A DNA stretch of 40,339 nt from an uncultured Pelagibacteraceae bacterium. Lineage in GTDB: Bacteria > Pseudomonadota > Alphaproteobacteria > Pelagibacterales > Pelagibacteraceae. Below, piece after piece: positions 10,409 through 20,134 of the stretch; position 1 is the first letter of the stretch, and the number at the start of each line of letters is the position of its first letter. A program made the translations under genes and the position numbers. The stretch lies in contig CACHKZ010000004.1 in assembly GCA_902580535.1 (NCBI GenBank), positions 1-40,339 on the forward strand, in the 5' to 3' direction. The notes under the pieces were generated by a model. The model saw only the letters and a program-made list of their open reading frames with translations, was not told where the DNA came from and did not search any database.

Positions 10409-11680
10409 TTATCTCTCAGTTTTATATTTAGCCTCTAAGTTATAACTATATTTACTCATTGCATAGCATATAATCCAGAATATTATCGATGCAAAAATAT
10501 ATCCTTCCATCGCAAAGCCAAGCCATTTTGGATTTGTTTTTGCTAAAGCAAGCATACCTGCTAATTCAGCTAAACCAACTACAAAGATTAAAGGCGTGTC
10601 TTTGACTAATGCTAAAAATGTATTAGCTATACCAGGGATTACTAATTTTAGCGCTTGAGGTAAAATTACAAAGATATGCATCTTCCAATAACCCATTCCT
10701 AAGGATTTTGCGGCATCGTATTGACCTCTAGGTAATGATTGTAAACCTCCTCTAATAACTTCAGCACAGTAAGCAGCTTCAAATAATGTGATTGCAATGA
10801 TTACTCGTACTAATTTATCCATAAAAAAATCCTCTGGTAAGAACATTGGAAACATAACAGAAGACATAAATAAAACGGTAATTAATGGAACTCCTCTCCA
10901 AAACTCAATGTAACAAATAGATATATATTTTATTACAGGAAGATTTGACCTACGGCCAAGGGCAAAAATCATTCCTAATGGAAAACAAAAAATTAGACAG
11001 AAAAAAGAAACTATAAAAGTAAGAGACAATCCTCCCCACGCACCTGTTTCAACCCATTGGAGACCAAATGATCCACCAGAGATTAAATAGTAAATAACTA
11101 GATAAGCAATTACCGGATAAATAATTACATAATATAATGCTAAATATTTTTTTAGATTTTCTTTCATAAAGTAACCAACAAATCCAAGAGCGATAACTAA
11201 AATGAACGCAGTATTAATTCTCCAATGAAATTCATTTGGATACATTCCATACATAAATCTTCTAAACCAGACCTTAATATACGTCCAGCAAGCACCGGTT
11301 CCTGTACAAGCATCTTTTGAATCACCTGATATATTTGCATCTAAAATCATCCAACTTAAAGATGGAGGAAGAGCTTTAATAATTGAAAATAATATTAATA
11401 AAGTTAATACAGCATTAAAGTTATTAGTATTTATATTTTTGTTTATTTTATCTAAAGTTTTATTTCCAGAATAATCAATTCTTATCATATTTAATCCAAT
11501 CAAACCTAAGATTAATGGAAAAAACGAACTTAAAGAACCAGGTAAAAAAAATGTTAAATTTGTTTTAAGAAAAGCATTTGAAATTACATCGATTAAACTT
11601 ATTAAAACTAAAAAAGAACCAATTATAGAGTAATTTTTAATATTATCTCTGTTAGGTTTTAAAAAATTTATTGTTTGCAT
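10409..11680 (-). CDS. aapM: General L-amino acid ABC transporter, permease
   Basis: 423 aa membrane protein; C-terminal 'EAAYCAEVIRGGLQSLPRGQYDAAKSLGMGYWKMHIFVILPQALK' (EAA motif). Confidence 0.92.
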   Translation of the reverse strand: MQTINFLKPNRDNIKNYSIIGSFLVLISLIDVISNAFLKTNLTFFLPGSLSSFFPLILGLIGLNMIRIDYSGNKTLDKINKNINTNNFNAVLTLLILFSIIKALPPSLSWMILDANISGDSKDACTGTGACWTYIKVWFRRFMYGMYPNEFHWRINTAFILVIALGFVGYFMKENLKKYLALYYVIIYPVIAYLVIYYLISGGSFGLQWVETGAWGGLSLTFIVSFFCLIFCFPLGMIFALGRRSNLPVIKYISICYIEFWRGVPLITVLFMSSVMFPMFLPEDFFMDKLVRVIIAITLFEAAYCAEVIRGGLQSLPRGQYDAAKSLGMGYWKMHIFVILPQALKLVIPGIANTFLALVKDTPLIFVVGLAELAGMLALAKTNPKWLGFAMEGYIFASIIFWIICYAMSKYSYNLEAKYKTER

Positions 11681-11683
11681 TAT

Positions 11684-12835
11684 TTATTTTTCTTTAATTT
11701 CAATTTTTTTGTTATACCAGTTCATTATTGCTGCAATGGTTAGACTAATTGTTAAATACGTTAACATTGTTATCGAAACAATTTCGATTGCTTTACCTGT
11801 TTGCATCAATGCAGTACCTGCAAATACAAGAACTAAATCAGGATAAGCAATCGCTGCAGCTAAAGATGAATTTTTAGTTAAATTTAAATATTGGTTTGTT
11901 GTTGGAGGTATAATAATTCTTAAAGCTTGAGGCATAATTACTAGTTTTAAAACTTGATTAGGCGTCAATCCTACAGAGGCTGCAGCCTCTTTCTGACCTT
12001 TGCTTACACCTTCAATACCAGCTCTTACACACTCTGCTACAAACGTTGAAGTATAAAGAGATAGCGCTAAAACTAATGCTATTAATTCAGGAGGTAAACT
12101 TATCCCACCTTCATAAATATAAGAGATTTTTGACAGTTTTTTAAGCTGAGGCAGTTCAAATTCTAAACTCACTCCACCAAATAAAAAGGATAAAAGGGGT
12201 AAAATAATTAATAAAGCTATTGAATACAAAAGTACTGGAATTTGTTTACCTTGTGTATCCCTTAAATTATTTGCGTATTTTCTTAATACAATAATTGAAA
12301 TTATTGCTGCTAGACCACAGTACAAAAAAACATTCAAATTTTCCCATACCATTGCAGGTATGTAATAACCTTTTACAGTCATATAGGTTACACCAAACCA
12401 TGCATTAGCTTTTTCCGGCAAAGGCAATGCTCTCAAAGCAGCATAATACCAAAAGAAAATTTGCAATAATAACGGTATATTTCTAAAAAATTCTACATAC
12501 CATGCTGCAGAGTTTTTTATCAGATAATTTGATGATAGTCTTGCTACTCCAATTATAACTCCAAGTATTGTACAAAAAATTATGCTTATAAATGACACTA
12601 GTAAAGTGTTTAAAAGTCCAACTAGAAAGGCTCTGGCATATGAGTCTGAACCACTATATTCAATTAAAGAAAATTGAACATCAAATGACGATTCTTGTGA
12701 TAAAAAACCAAAACCAAAATCAATTCCTCTATTATCCATGTTGGTCTGGGCATTGATTGTTAAAAATCCAAAAATAAGAACAACAAAAAGTATGGCTAAA
12801 ATCTGAGGTAAAAATTTTTTTATAATGTTGTTCAT
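11684..12835 (-). CDS. aapQ: General L-amino acid ABC transporter, permease
   Basis: 383 aa; 'FVAECVRAGIEGVSKGQKEAAASVGLTPNQVLKLVIMPQALR'. Confidence 0.92.
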   Translation of the reverse strand: MNNIIKKFLPQILAILFVVLIFGFLTINAQTNMDNRGIDFGFGFLSQESSFDVQFSLIEYSGSDSYARAFLVGLLNTLLVSFISIIFCTILGVIIGVARLSSNYLIKNSAAWYVEFFRNIPLLLQIFFWYYAALRALPLPEKANAWFGVTYMTVKGYYIPAMVWENLNVFLYCGLAAIISIIVLRKYANNLRDTQGKQIPVLLYSIALLIILPLLSFLFGGVSLEFELPQLKKLSKISYIYEGGISLPPELIALVLALSLYTSTFVAECVRAGIEGVSKGQKEAAASVGLTPNQVLKLVIMPQALRIIIPPTTNQYLNLTKNSSLAAAIAYPDLVLVFAGTALMQTGKAIEIVSITMLTYLTISLTIAAIMNWYNKKIEIKEK

Positions 12836-12850
12836 TAAAGTCTATATAAA

Positions 12851-12880
12851 AAAAAGGGCTAGATATTTCTAGCCCTTTTT
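12851..12880 (-). terminator. Intercistronic hairpin between aapJ and aapQ
   Basis: AAAAAGGGCTAGA-tatt-TCTAGCCCTTTTT, perfect 13-bp stem; on the minus strand it is followed by further U residues (…CCCTTTTTTTTATATAG). Confidence 0.85.
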
Positions 12881-12898
12881 AAGTAATTTAGAATAAAA

Positions 12899-13939
12899 TT
12901 ATCTTGCTGGTGGTACGTATAAAATTCCACCTTTTGTCCATAATTCGTTTGGACCTCTATCAGGTAGAATTCCAGTGTCAGCTATATTTCTCTTGTAGCT
13001 TTCACCATAGTTACCAACTTGTTTGATAATTCTTAAGTTCCAGTCGTTATCTAAACCAAAAGCTGCACCTAATTCACCCTCTGCACCAACTAATCTTTTG
13101 ATAGCTGGATTGTTTGAAGTTTTCATCATGTCAGCATTTGATGAATTAACACCATACTCTTCTGCTTCGATCATAGTATTTAGTGACCATCTAACTATGT
13201 CTTCCCAAACAGAATCACCTTGACGTACAACTGGGCCTAGTGGTTCTTTTGAAATAGTTTCAGGTAATACAACGTGATCATCTGGAGCTGATAATTTTGT
13301 TCTTTGAGCAGCTAGACCAGATTTATCTGTTGTGTAAGTATCACATCTACCAGCATCGTAAGCAGCTACGACTTCGTCTGCTTTTTCAAAAACTACTGGC
13401 TCATAAGAAATTCCTCTAGAATCAAAGAAGTCTCTCATATTAAGCTCAGTTGTTGTTCCTAAGTTCGTGCAAACTGATGTTCCGTTTTTAAACTCACTTG
13501 TAGATTTAATTCCTGAACCTTTTCTTACCATGAAACCTTGACCATCATAGAAATTTACTCCAACAAAAGTTAAACCAATGTCAGCATCTCTAGATAAAGT
13601 CCAAGTGGTATTTCTTGATAAGATGTCAATTTCACCAGATGTTAGTGCTGTAAATCTCTCTTTTGCACTTAAAGGTGTAAATTTAACTTTAGTTGCATCT
13701 CCTAATGTAGCAGCAGCAACAGCTCTACATACATCAACATCTATCCCTGTCCAATTTCCAGACTCATCTGCATTTGAAAATCCAGGTAGACCCTGAGAAA
13801 CACCACATCTTACAAATCCTCTTTTTTTAGTGTTCTCAAGAGTTTTTGATTTCTTAGCAGCCATTGTCTCTGTTGAAAATGCAAAAAGCACAGCAAACAT
13901 AGCAACTAAAGAAGTCAATTGTTTTACTAATTTAAACAT
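12899..13939 (-). CDS. aapJ: General L-amino acid ABC transporter, periplasmic binding protein
   Basis: 346 aa with signal peptide; 'RGFVRCGVSQGLPGFSNADESGNWTGIDVDVCRAVAAA' is characteristic of AapJ/YhdW. Confidence 0.95.
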   Translation of the reverse strand: MFKLVKQLTSLVAMFAVLFAFSTETMAAKKSKTLENTKKRGFVRCGVSQGLPGFSNADESGNWTGIDVDVCRAVAAATLGDATKVKFTPLSAKERFTALTSGEIDILSRNTTWTLSRDADIGLTFVGVNFYDGQGFMVRKGSGIKSTSEFKNGTSVCTNLGTTTELNMRDFFDSRGISYEPVVFEKADEVVAAYDAGRCDTYTTDKSGLAAQRTKLSAPDDHVVLPETISKEPLGPVVRQGDSVWEDIVRWSLNTMIEAEEYGVNSSNADMMKTSNNPAIKRLVGAEGELGAAFGLDNDWNLRIIKQVGNYGESYKRNIADTGILPDRGPNELWTKGGILYVPPAR

Positions 13940-13963
13940 TATTTCTTCCTCTTTTATTTATTT

Positions 13964-13977
13964 ATTTGTTAACAAAT
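13964..13977. repeat. Perfect 14-bp palindrome ATTTGTTAACAAAT upstream of aapJ (possible operator)
   Basis: Read directly, 25 bp upstream of the aapJ start. Confidence 0.5.
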
Positions 13978-13978
13978 T

Positions 13979-14000
13979 ATTCAAAAAGTAATTTTTGAAT
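13979..14000. repeat. Inverted repeat ATTCAAAAA-gtaa-TTTTTGAAT between tRNA-Arg and aapJ
   Basis: Perfect 9-bp arms read directly; could be a leader or terminator structure. Confidence 0.5.
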
Positions 14001-14071
14001 GCCTGAGTAAAGCAGAAACTAATACAACCATCAACTGTAAAAATACCTCATCAATGTTGACCAATTTGTGC

Positions 14072-14148
14072 TGGCGCGCCCTGAAGGATTCGAACCTCCG
14101 ACCCACGGTTTAGAAAACCGTTGCTCTATCCAGCTGAGCTAAGGGCGC
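14072..14148 (-). tRNA. tRNA-Arg (TCT)
   Basis: Minus strand GCGCCCTTAGCTCAGCTGGATAGAGCAACGGTTTTCTAAACCGTGGGTCGGAGGTTCGAATCCTTCAGGGCGCGCCA; anticodon TCT, encoded CCA. Confidence 0.95.
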
Positions 14149-14173
14149 AAAGAAAATACCTTATAATACTAAA

Positions 14174-15583
14174 TTAGCTTTTGAAAAGGTATTTTTTAAA
14201 TAAAATTAAAACAGTCAATAATTCAACTCTACCAATGATCATAAAAATTATTAAATAAAACTTAGTTAAAAATGAGAGATTATTGAAATCAAAATCTGAT
14301 AGTTCAAACATACTTGAATTTACTGTATTCATGATTGTTAAAATTGATAATTTAAAAGAATTTTCGAATTGAATATCTGAAAGCGTTAGTAATGAGGTTA
14401 AAATTGACAAGGAGATTATAAAAATAATAATAGAAAAAAAATATTTATTAATATCTGATTTTTCAGTATTCTCATTTGTCAATATAACTTTATTAGAATA
14501 AATTTGATTAGGTTTAGTGTGTGATAAAAGGTTATTAATAGAAAATTTTAATAAACTTAAAATTTTAATTACTCTTAAACCTGAACTAGTAGAAAAAAAA
14601 GAACCTCCAATAATAACCAAAATAAATAATATAAAAGTCAAATTCTTTGGTGTATCAGAAAACGATAATCCAATATTTGAAACACTACTAGATATGGCTA
14701 CTAAAATTGTTGGGAAATTATTATCCTTATTAAAAAAAACAAATGAGAGAGAAATTAAAAATAATAGATAAATTAATAAATTGAAATCTTCGCTCAAAAA
14801 ATTTAGTTTTTTCCTATTAAAAAAAAAGAGGTTAAAAGTTAAAAATAAGCTGAAGAATGATAATATCATTGTAAATGATAACAAAACTCTACTTAGATTG
14901 TTTTGAAATAATAAATCAATATTATTTACCGGTAGAAAACCTCCTGAGGAAATTATAGATAGTGATAAATTTAGAGCATCAAATGTTCTTAAATTTATAA
15001 ATTTAAATAAAATAAAAATAAAAAAAGTAAGAAGAATATAAATAATAAATATCTTTAAAGTTTGCTTGAAAAGCTCATTATAATTAAGTGATAAATATTC
15101 TGTTAATGATTGTTTGAGATTTTTATCAAAAATATCTATTAAAAGTAGTATTGAAAAAAGAAAATATATACCACCTATCCATTGAGATGTAGATCTCCAT
15201 AAAATTAGGCTTTCATCTAATTGTTTTAAATTTTCAAAGACAGTAAATCCTGTCGATGTGAAACCTGAGATTGATTCAAAATATGAATTTAAAAAAGATA
15301 TATTTTGTATACTTAAATAATAAGGTAGAGAAATTATTAGTGGAAACAGAATATATCCTAAAAGTACTGTAAATATTTTTTCATACAGTGTAATTTTGAA
15401 ATTTTTAGTTCTACTCAAGTAAAAAAGAATACAGCCTAAAGTCAGACTTATAAAAAATGTAAATATATAGTTCTCAATATTAAAAAAAATATTAAAATAA
15501 TTAGAATAAATAATATTAAAAAAAGAAAAAATACTTAATAAAATTAAAAATGATCCAATAAAAATAAAACTAAACTTAGTCAT
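14174..15583 (-). CDS. trkH: Trk-type K+ uptake membrane protein
   Basis: Multi-TM, 'SISGFTSTGFTVFENL' and 'GGIYFLFS' selectivity-filter-like motifs; adjacent to trkA. ORF runs to 15625 but ATG at 15583 (MTKFSFIFIG) lies just after the trkA stop. Confidence 0.88.
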   Translation of the reverse strand: MTKFSFIFIGSFLILLSIFSFFNIIYSNYFNIFFNIENYIFTFFISLTLGCILFYLSRTKNFKITLYEKIFTVLLGYILFPLIISLPYYLSIQNISFLNSYFESISGFTSTGFTVFENLKQLDESLILWRSTSQWIGGIYFLFSILLLIDIFDKNLKQSLTEYLSLNYNELFKQTLKIFIIYILLTFFIFILFKFINLRTFDALNLSLSIISSGGFLPVNNIDLLFQNNLSRVLLSFTMILSFFSLFLTFNLFFFNRKKLNFLSEDFNLLIYLLFLISLSFVFFNKDNNFPTILVAISSSVSNIGLSFSDTPKNLTFILFILVIIGGSFFSTSSGLRVIKILSLLKFSINNLLSHTKPNQIYSNKVILTNENTEKSDINKYFFSIIIFIISLSILTSLLTLSDIQFENSFKLSILTIMNTVNSSMFELSDFDFNNLSFLTKFYLIIFMIIGRVELLTVLILFKKYLFKS

Positions 15584-15590
15584 ATTAAAA

Positions 15591-16964
15591 TTAGATTGAA
15601 CTAATTCTAAACATGTTTTCAACAATTGGTAACTGGTCTCTTTTTGATAAAAGCACTACAGTATCATCCTTTTGAAAGGTGTAACTAGAACTAGGAATAA
15701 TAAATTTATTATCTCTTAATATTGCTCCAATCCTAATATCTTCAGGTAAGTTAGAATCTTTAAGTTGTTTATTTATTAATTCTGATGACTCAATAATATC
15801 TGCTTCAATTACCTCATATTCTCCATTTGAAATTGTATAAGCATTTTCAATAGTCCCTTTATGAACATGCTTTAATATACTAGAAACTGTATTCATTCTT
15901 GGATCAATTAGATCATCTATTTTTAATGAAGATTGTAGTAAAGAATAATTTGGTTTATTTATCAAAGCCATAGTCCTTTTATCTTTAGAAAATTTCTCTA
16001 CTATAACGCTTACCATTAAATTATCTTCATCATCATTTGTGAGCGCCAAAACCGTTTCTACTTCATCAATATTAGCTTCATTAAGTACATCCTCATCTAA
16101 ACCATTACCATTAATTACAATTGTGTCATTTAATTCATTTGCAATATACTCAGCTCGTGACTTATCTTTTTCAATTAATTTAACTCTAGCTGAGTCAAAT
16201 GATTGTTCTATGTTTTTTGCTAAATTAAATCCAATATTTCCTCCACCTATTATTAAAATTTTATTTGAAATTTTTTCATTATGTCCAAATACACTTAAGG
16301 TTTCTTGCATTTGACTACTGTTAACAACTACATAGGCTTTATCATTTAACTGCAATGAGTCAGTTTTTTTCATTATAATAAATTTGTCATTTCTAATAAC
16401 TCCTAAAATGTAAGCATTCAAATTAGGGAATTTTTTTGTTAATTCATTTAAATTAATTTCTCTGATAGAACACTTTTCATTAATTAATATTTCTAATAAT
16501 CTAATTTTATTTTCAGCAAAAGGAACATTATCTAAAGCACCTGGAGCTTCTAGTTTTCTTTGAATGGATTTTGCTATTTCAACCTCGGGTGAAATGATAT
16601 TATCAATTGGTAAATTTTCTTTACTAAATAGCCCAGAGTATTTAGGATCAAGATATTCTTGAAATCTAATTCTAGCAATTTTTTTTGGAACTTTAAACAG
16701 AGAAAAAGCTATTTGGCAAATTAACATATTTATTTCGTCATTTCTTGTAACTGCAATAATCATATCTGCATCTTTCGTGTTAGCCTTTTCTAATATTTCT
16801 GGAGAAGTGGCTTTACCAACTATTGCTTTTACATCTAGGGTTTCATTTAATTTTTGTATGTCATCACTAGATTGGTCAATCATAGTTATAGAGTGATTTT
16901 GTTCTATCAACATTTTTGCAATGGTGAAGCCAACTCTTCCAGCTCCACATATTATAATATTCAT
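15591..16964 (-). CDS. trkA: Trk system K+ transporter peripheral NAD-binding protein
   Basis: Two RCK/TrkA-N repeats: 'MNIIICGAGRVGFTIAKMLIEQNHSITMID' and 'KILIIGGGNIGFNLAKNIE'. Confidence 0.95.
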   Translation of the reverse strand: MNIIICGAGRVGFTIAKMLIEQNHSITMIDQSSDDIQKLNETLDVKAIVGKATSPEILEKANTKDADMIIAVTRNDEINMLICQIAFSLFKVPKKIARIRFQEYLDPKYSGLFSKENLPIDNIISPEVEIAKSIQRKLEAPGALDNVPFAENKIRLLEILINEKCSIREINLNELTKKFPNLNAYILGVIRNDKFIIMKKTDSLQLNDKAYVVVNSSQMQETLSVFGHNEKISNKILIIGGGNIGFNLAKNIEQSFDSARVKLIEKDKSRAEYIANELNDTIVINGNGLDEDVLNEANIDEVETVLALTNDDEDNLMVSVIVEKFSKDKRTMALINKPNYSLLQSSLKIDDLIDPRMNTVSSILKHVHKGTIENAYTISNGEYEVIEADIIESSELINKQLKDSNLPEDIRIGAILRDNKFIIPSSSYTFQKDDTVVLLSKRDQLPIVENMFRISSI

Positions 16965-18319
16965 TAGTTTAAATCTTTCACACCAAGTAATCTTAATTTT
17001 CTATGTAAAGCAGATCTTTCCATCCCAATAAATTTTGCTGTTTTTGAAATATTGCCACTAAACTTTTTTAATTGAGAAATTAAGTACTGTTTTTCGAAAC
17101 TTTCTCTAGCTTCTTTCAATGGAACTGTAAGTGTTTCAGTTACAGAGAAATTATCCTCAATAGATTTTGACAAGGACTCCTTTATTATGTTCATTAGTTT
17201 TTCATTATCCTCACCAGGTGATAAAATCGCAATTCTCTCGATTAAATTTCGAAGCTCTCTTACATTTCCTGGCCAATCATAATTTAGTAAATAATTATTA
17301 TCAATAATCTTAAATTTTTTAAAATTGTTAGCTTCACAAATATTATCAATGAAATAATTAATTAATATTGGAATATCATCAATTCTCTTATTAAGTGGAT
17401 CGATTTTAATATTAAAAACATTTAATCGATGAAATAAGTCCTCTCTAAAATTACCACATTTAATCTCTTGTTGTACGTCTTTACTGTTTGTGCAAATTAT
17501 TCTAACATCTACTTTTATATCATGATTGCTATTTATTCTCTTAAATTTTTGGTCAATAACTACTCTTAAAATTTTTGACTGTGTCTCAAGTGGTATTTCG
17601 GTAACTTCATCTATTAAAAGCACACCGCCTGAGGCTTTTTCAAGAGCTCCATAAAAAATAGAACCATCTTTTTTTTCCTCACCAAACAATTCTAGCTCAT
17701 ATTTTTTTGCATCTAGAAGTGCTCCATTAATAATAACAAATGGTCCATCTTTTCTTATTGAATTTTTATGAATTTTTCTTGAGATTAGTTCCTTGCCAGA
17801 TCCAGTAGGTCCACTAATGAATATTCTACTTTCAGATTTTGACAATTTGTTAATTTGATCTTTAATAGATAGAATATTAGAACTTTTTCCTACTAATTCG
17901 AATGTGTGGAATAATTTTGTATTGAGATTTTTATTTTCATTTTTGAGATTATAATTTTCAACAGCTCTATTTACAAAATTTAAAAGTCTTTCCTTATCAA
18001 AAGGTTTTTGAATAAACTCAAATGCTCCAGATTTTAAAGAATTTACAGCCATCTCAATATTGGCATGGCCAGATATCATAATTACTGGAAGATCAGAATT
18101 TTTTTTTTTGATATGATCTAAAAGAAGAATTCCATCGTTGTCACCTTTATCTAATTTTACATCAATAATAGCAACATCTGGCAGTTTTTTATCTATTTCA
18201 GTTAAAGCTTGGTTATAATTAGCAGCAAGTCTTGTTTTATATCCAGAATCACTTATTAATTCATTTAGAATTAATCTTATATCTGCGTTATCATCTACAA
18301 TTAAAATTTCTGCTGACAT
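16964..18319 (-). CDS. ntrX: NtrX, NtrC-family response regulator (REC-AAA+-Fis HTH)
   Basis: REC 'ILIVDDNADIRLIL…VAIIDVKL'; Walker A 'GPTGSGKE'; Walker B 'GGVLLIDEVTEIP'; C-terminal HTH 'NISKTAKFIGMERSALHRKLRLLGV'; follows ntrY. Confidence 0.93.
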   Translation of the reverse strand: MSAEILIVDDNADIRLILNELISDSGYKTRLAANYNQALTEIDKKLPDVAIIDVKLDKGDNDGILLLDHIKKKNSDLPVIMISGHANIEMAVNSLKSGAFEFIQKPFDKERLLNFVNRAVENYNLKNENKNLNTKLFHTFELVGKSSNILSIKDQINKLSKSESRIFISGPTGSGKELISRKIHKNSIRKDGPFVIINGALLDAKKYELELFGEEKKDGSIFYGALEKASGGVLLIDEVTEIPLETQSKILRVVIDQKFKRINSNHDIKVDVRIICTNSKDVQQEIKCGNFREDLFHRLNVFNIKIDPLNKRIDDIPILINYFIDNICEANNFKKFKIIDNNYLLNYDWPGNVRELRNLIERIAILSPGEDNEKLMNIIKESLSKSIEDNFSVTETLTVPLKEARESFEKQYLISQLKKFSGNISKTAKFIGMERSALHRKLRLLGVKDLN

Positions 18320-20097
18320 TATTTAATATAAGGAATTATTATTTGAATTTTTGCACCATTTTTATGATTTAAAAATTTAATTGAACCTTCATGATCACTA
18401 ATAATTTTATCTACAATTGATAATCCTAATCCAGTTCCTTTTTCTTTTGTTGTAAAATAAGGTTTAATTATATCTTTCGTTTTTTTATTTTTAAAGCCTG
18501 TACCTGTATCAATAATATTGACGTTTATATAATCTCTTCTTTGTCGAATTTCTATATCTATATTTTTGTTTGTTTTACTAGATTTTTCGGCTTTTTCTTG
18601 GATGCTTTCTACAGAATTTTTAATTAAGTTAAAAAATAATCTATTAAATTGTTCATTATCGAATTTTAATATTACATCTTTAGAAAGATGATTTGCCAGT
18701 CTAATATTAATTGAAGAATCAAATTTATTTACAAAATTAATATTTTCTTTAATTAATAAGTTTAAATTATTAGGTTTGAATAATGGTTTAGGCATTCTGG
18801 CAAAATCAGAAAATTCATTTACTAAATTTTCAATTTGCTTAATTTGTTTAAGTATTGTTTTTAGATTATTGAGATATTTGTCTTGTTTTTCATTTTCAAT
18901 ATTAGGAAGATATTTTGTTTTAAGATTATCAATTGTCAATTGAATAGGTGTTAAGGGATTTTTTATCTCATGAGCCAACTTTCTTGCAACATTTTCCCAA
19001 GCTTCATGTCTTTCATTTGTCAGTAACCTTTCTTGTTGATTTTTTAATCTCTCAATCATTGAATTAAAATTTCTATTTAATCTTTCCATTTCAATGTCAG
19101 CTTTAAGATCAGGGACTTTTGTATCTAGATTTCCTTTTCCTATGTTTTCAGATGCACTTATCAAATTATTAATTGATATAAAAAAACGAGAGGAAAATCG
19201 TATTGCTATTGTAATTGATAAAAACAGCAACAAAGTTACCAATGTGATATAAATTATTGCAAAAGATATTCTTATACCTAGATTTTGATTTTCAACAGTG
19301 TAATAAAAATTTACAGCTTCCTCAGATTTAATTAAATAATTTGATATATTTTTATCAAAATACTTTAATACATATAAAAATGTATTATCAAAGTTAGACA
19401 ATTTTATTACAGCTGCTGATTTGTTTTCAAAAGTATTAATAATTTTTAATGGTCTATCATCATTTTTAACCATCTGCATTGCCCTATCTTCAATTTTTTT
19501 ATATTGAGAGTCTACAGCTGACCTAATCAAATCGCCTTCGCTATTTATTAAATGAAGTTGATCTATATCTCTTAAAAATCTTTGAGTATTTAATATAAGC
19601 TGAAATCTATCGGGATTCGATTTGTATAACTCTGAATATTTATTTAGGTCAAAAGCAATTAAAACTATTTCAGATTCAATTTTGTTTCTTTTTTCATCAA
19701 CATAATTCTTAGCAATTTCATATGAATTGTTTACTGCAGTAGTAATTTTCTTATCAAAATATTTATCTAGTGCAAAAGAAAAAATAAATAAAGAAAAAAA
19801 CGCAATTAATAATGATGGTATAAGTGTAAACAGGGCAAATGATATTATATATTTTCTATTCGCAATTGATCCTCTTACATTAATGTTATTTTTGATAGAA
19901 TTTTTTATATCTATAAAAATAAATACAAAGAATAGAAGTACCAAAACTATGTTTGAAATTAGTAATATTTCGAGATTTTCTTCATTAAGTTTAATAAAAC
20001 TTTTGTCTATGAAGGTTAAAAAAGTAAGAAAAGCTAAAGAAATAGTTAAAATAAAGATAACTATGATAAACAAATTTCTTTTTAACAAAGCAAACAT
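18319..20097 (-). CDS. ntrY: NtrY, membrane sensor histidine kinase
   Basis: 592 aa; N-terminal TMs, HAMP, H-box 'RKLAHEIKNPLTPIQLTIDNLK', 'GTGLGLSIVDKIISDHEG'. Confidence 0.93.
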   Translation of the reverse strand: MFALLKRNLFIIVIFILTISLAFLTFLTFIDKSFIKLNEENLEILLISNIVLVLLFFVFIFIDIKNSIKNNINVRGSIANRKYIISFALFTLIPSLLIAFFSLFIFSFALDKYFDKKITTAVNNSYEIAKNYVDEKRNKIESEIVLIAFDLNKYSELYKSNPDRFQLILNTQRFLRDIDQLHLINSEGDLIRSAVDSQYKKIEDRAMQMVKNDDRPLKIINTFENKSAAVIKLSNFDNTFLYVLKYFDKNISNYLIKSEEAVNFYYTVENQNLGIRISFAIIYITLVTLLLFLSITIAIRFSSRFFISINNLISASENIGKGNLDTKVPDLKADIEMERLNRNFNSMIERLKNQQERLLTNERHEAWENVARKLAHEIKNPLTPIQLTIDNLKTKYLPNIENEKQDKYLNNLKTILKQIKQIENLVNEFSDFARMPKPLFKPNNLNLLIKENINFVNKFDSSINIRLANHLSKDVILKFDNEQFNRLFFNLIKNSVESIQEKAEKSSKTNKNIDIEIRQRRDYINVNIIDTGTGFKNKKTKDIIKPYFTTKEKGTGLGLSIVDKIISDHEGSIKFLNHKNGAKIQIIIPYIK

Positions 20098-20134
20098 AAT
20101 TTAAAAATATACTACTGAAAATTTTATAATAATC

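Noticed and set aside
8950-14148. Possible integrated element or genomic island between the tRNA genes (tRNA-Cys/Asn and tRNA-Arg)
   Set aside because: tRNA genes are common integration sites, but the content is a core aapJQMP operon plus one XRE regulator; no integrase, phage gene or duplicated tRNA 3' end was seen.
15584-15625. Apparent 35-nt overlap of trkH with trkA in the ORF track
   Set aside because: Probably a start-site artefact; ATG at 15583 gives a normal TrkH N-terminus and no overlap.
19727-20104. 125-aa plus-strand ORF opposite the ntrY N-terminus
   Set aside because: Shadow ORF of the ntrY transmembrane region; no SD or family features.
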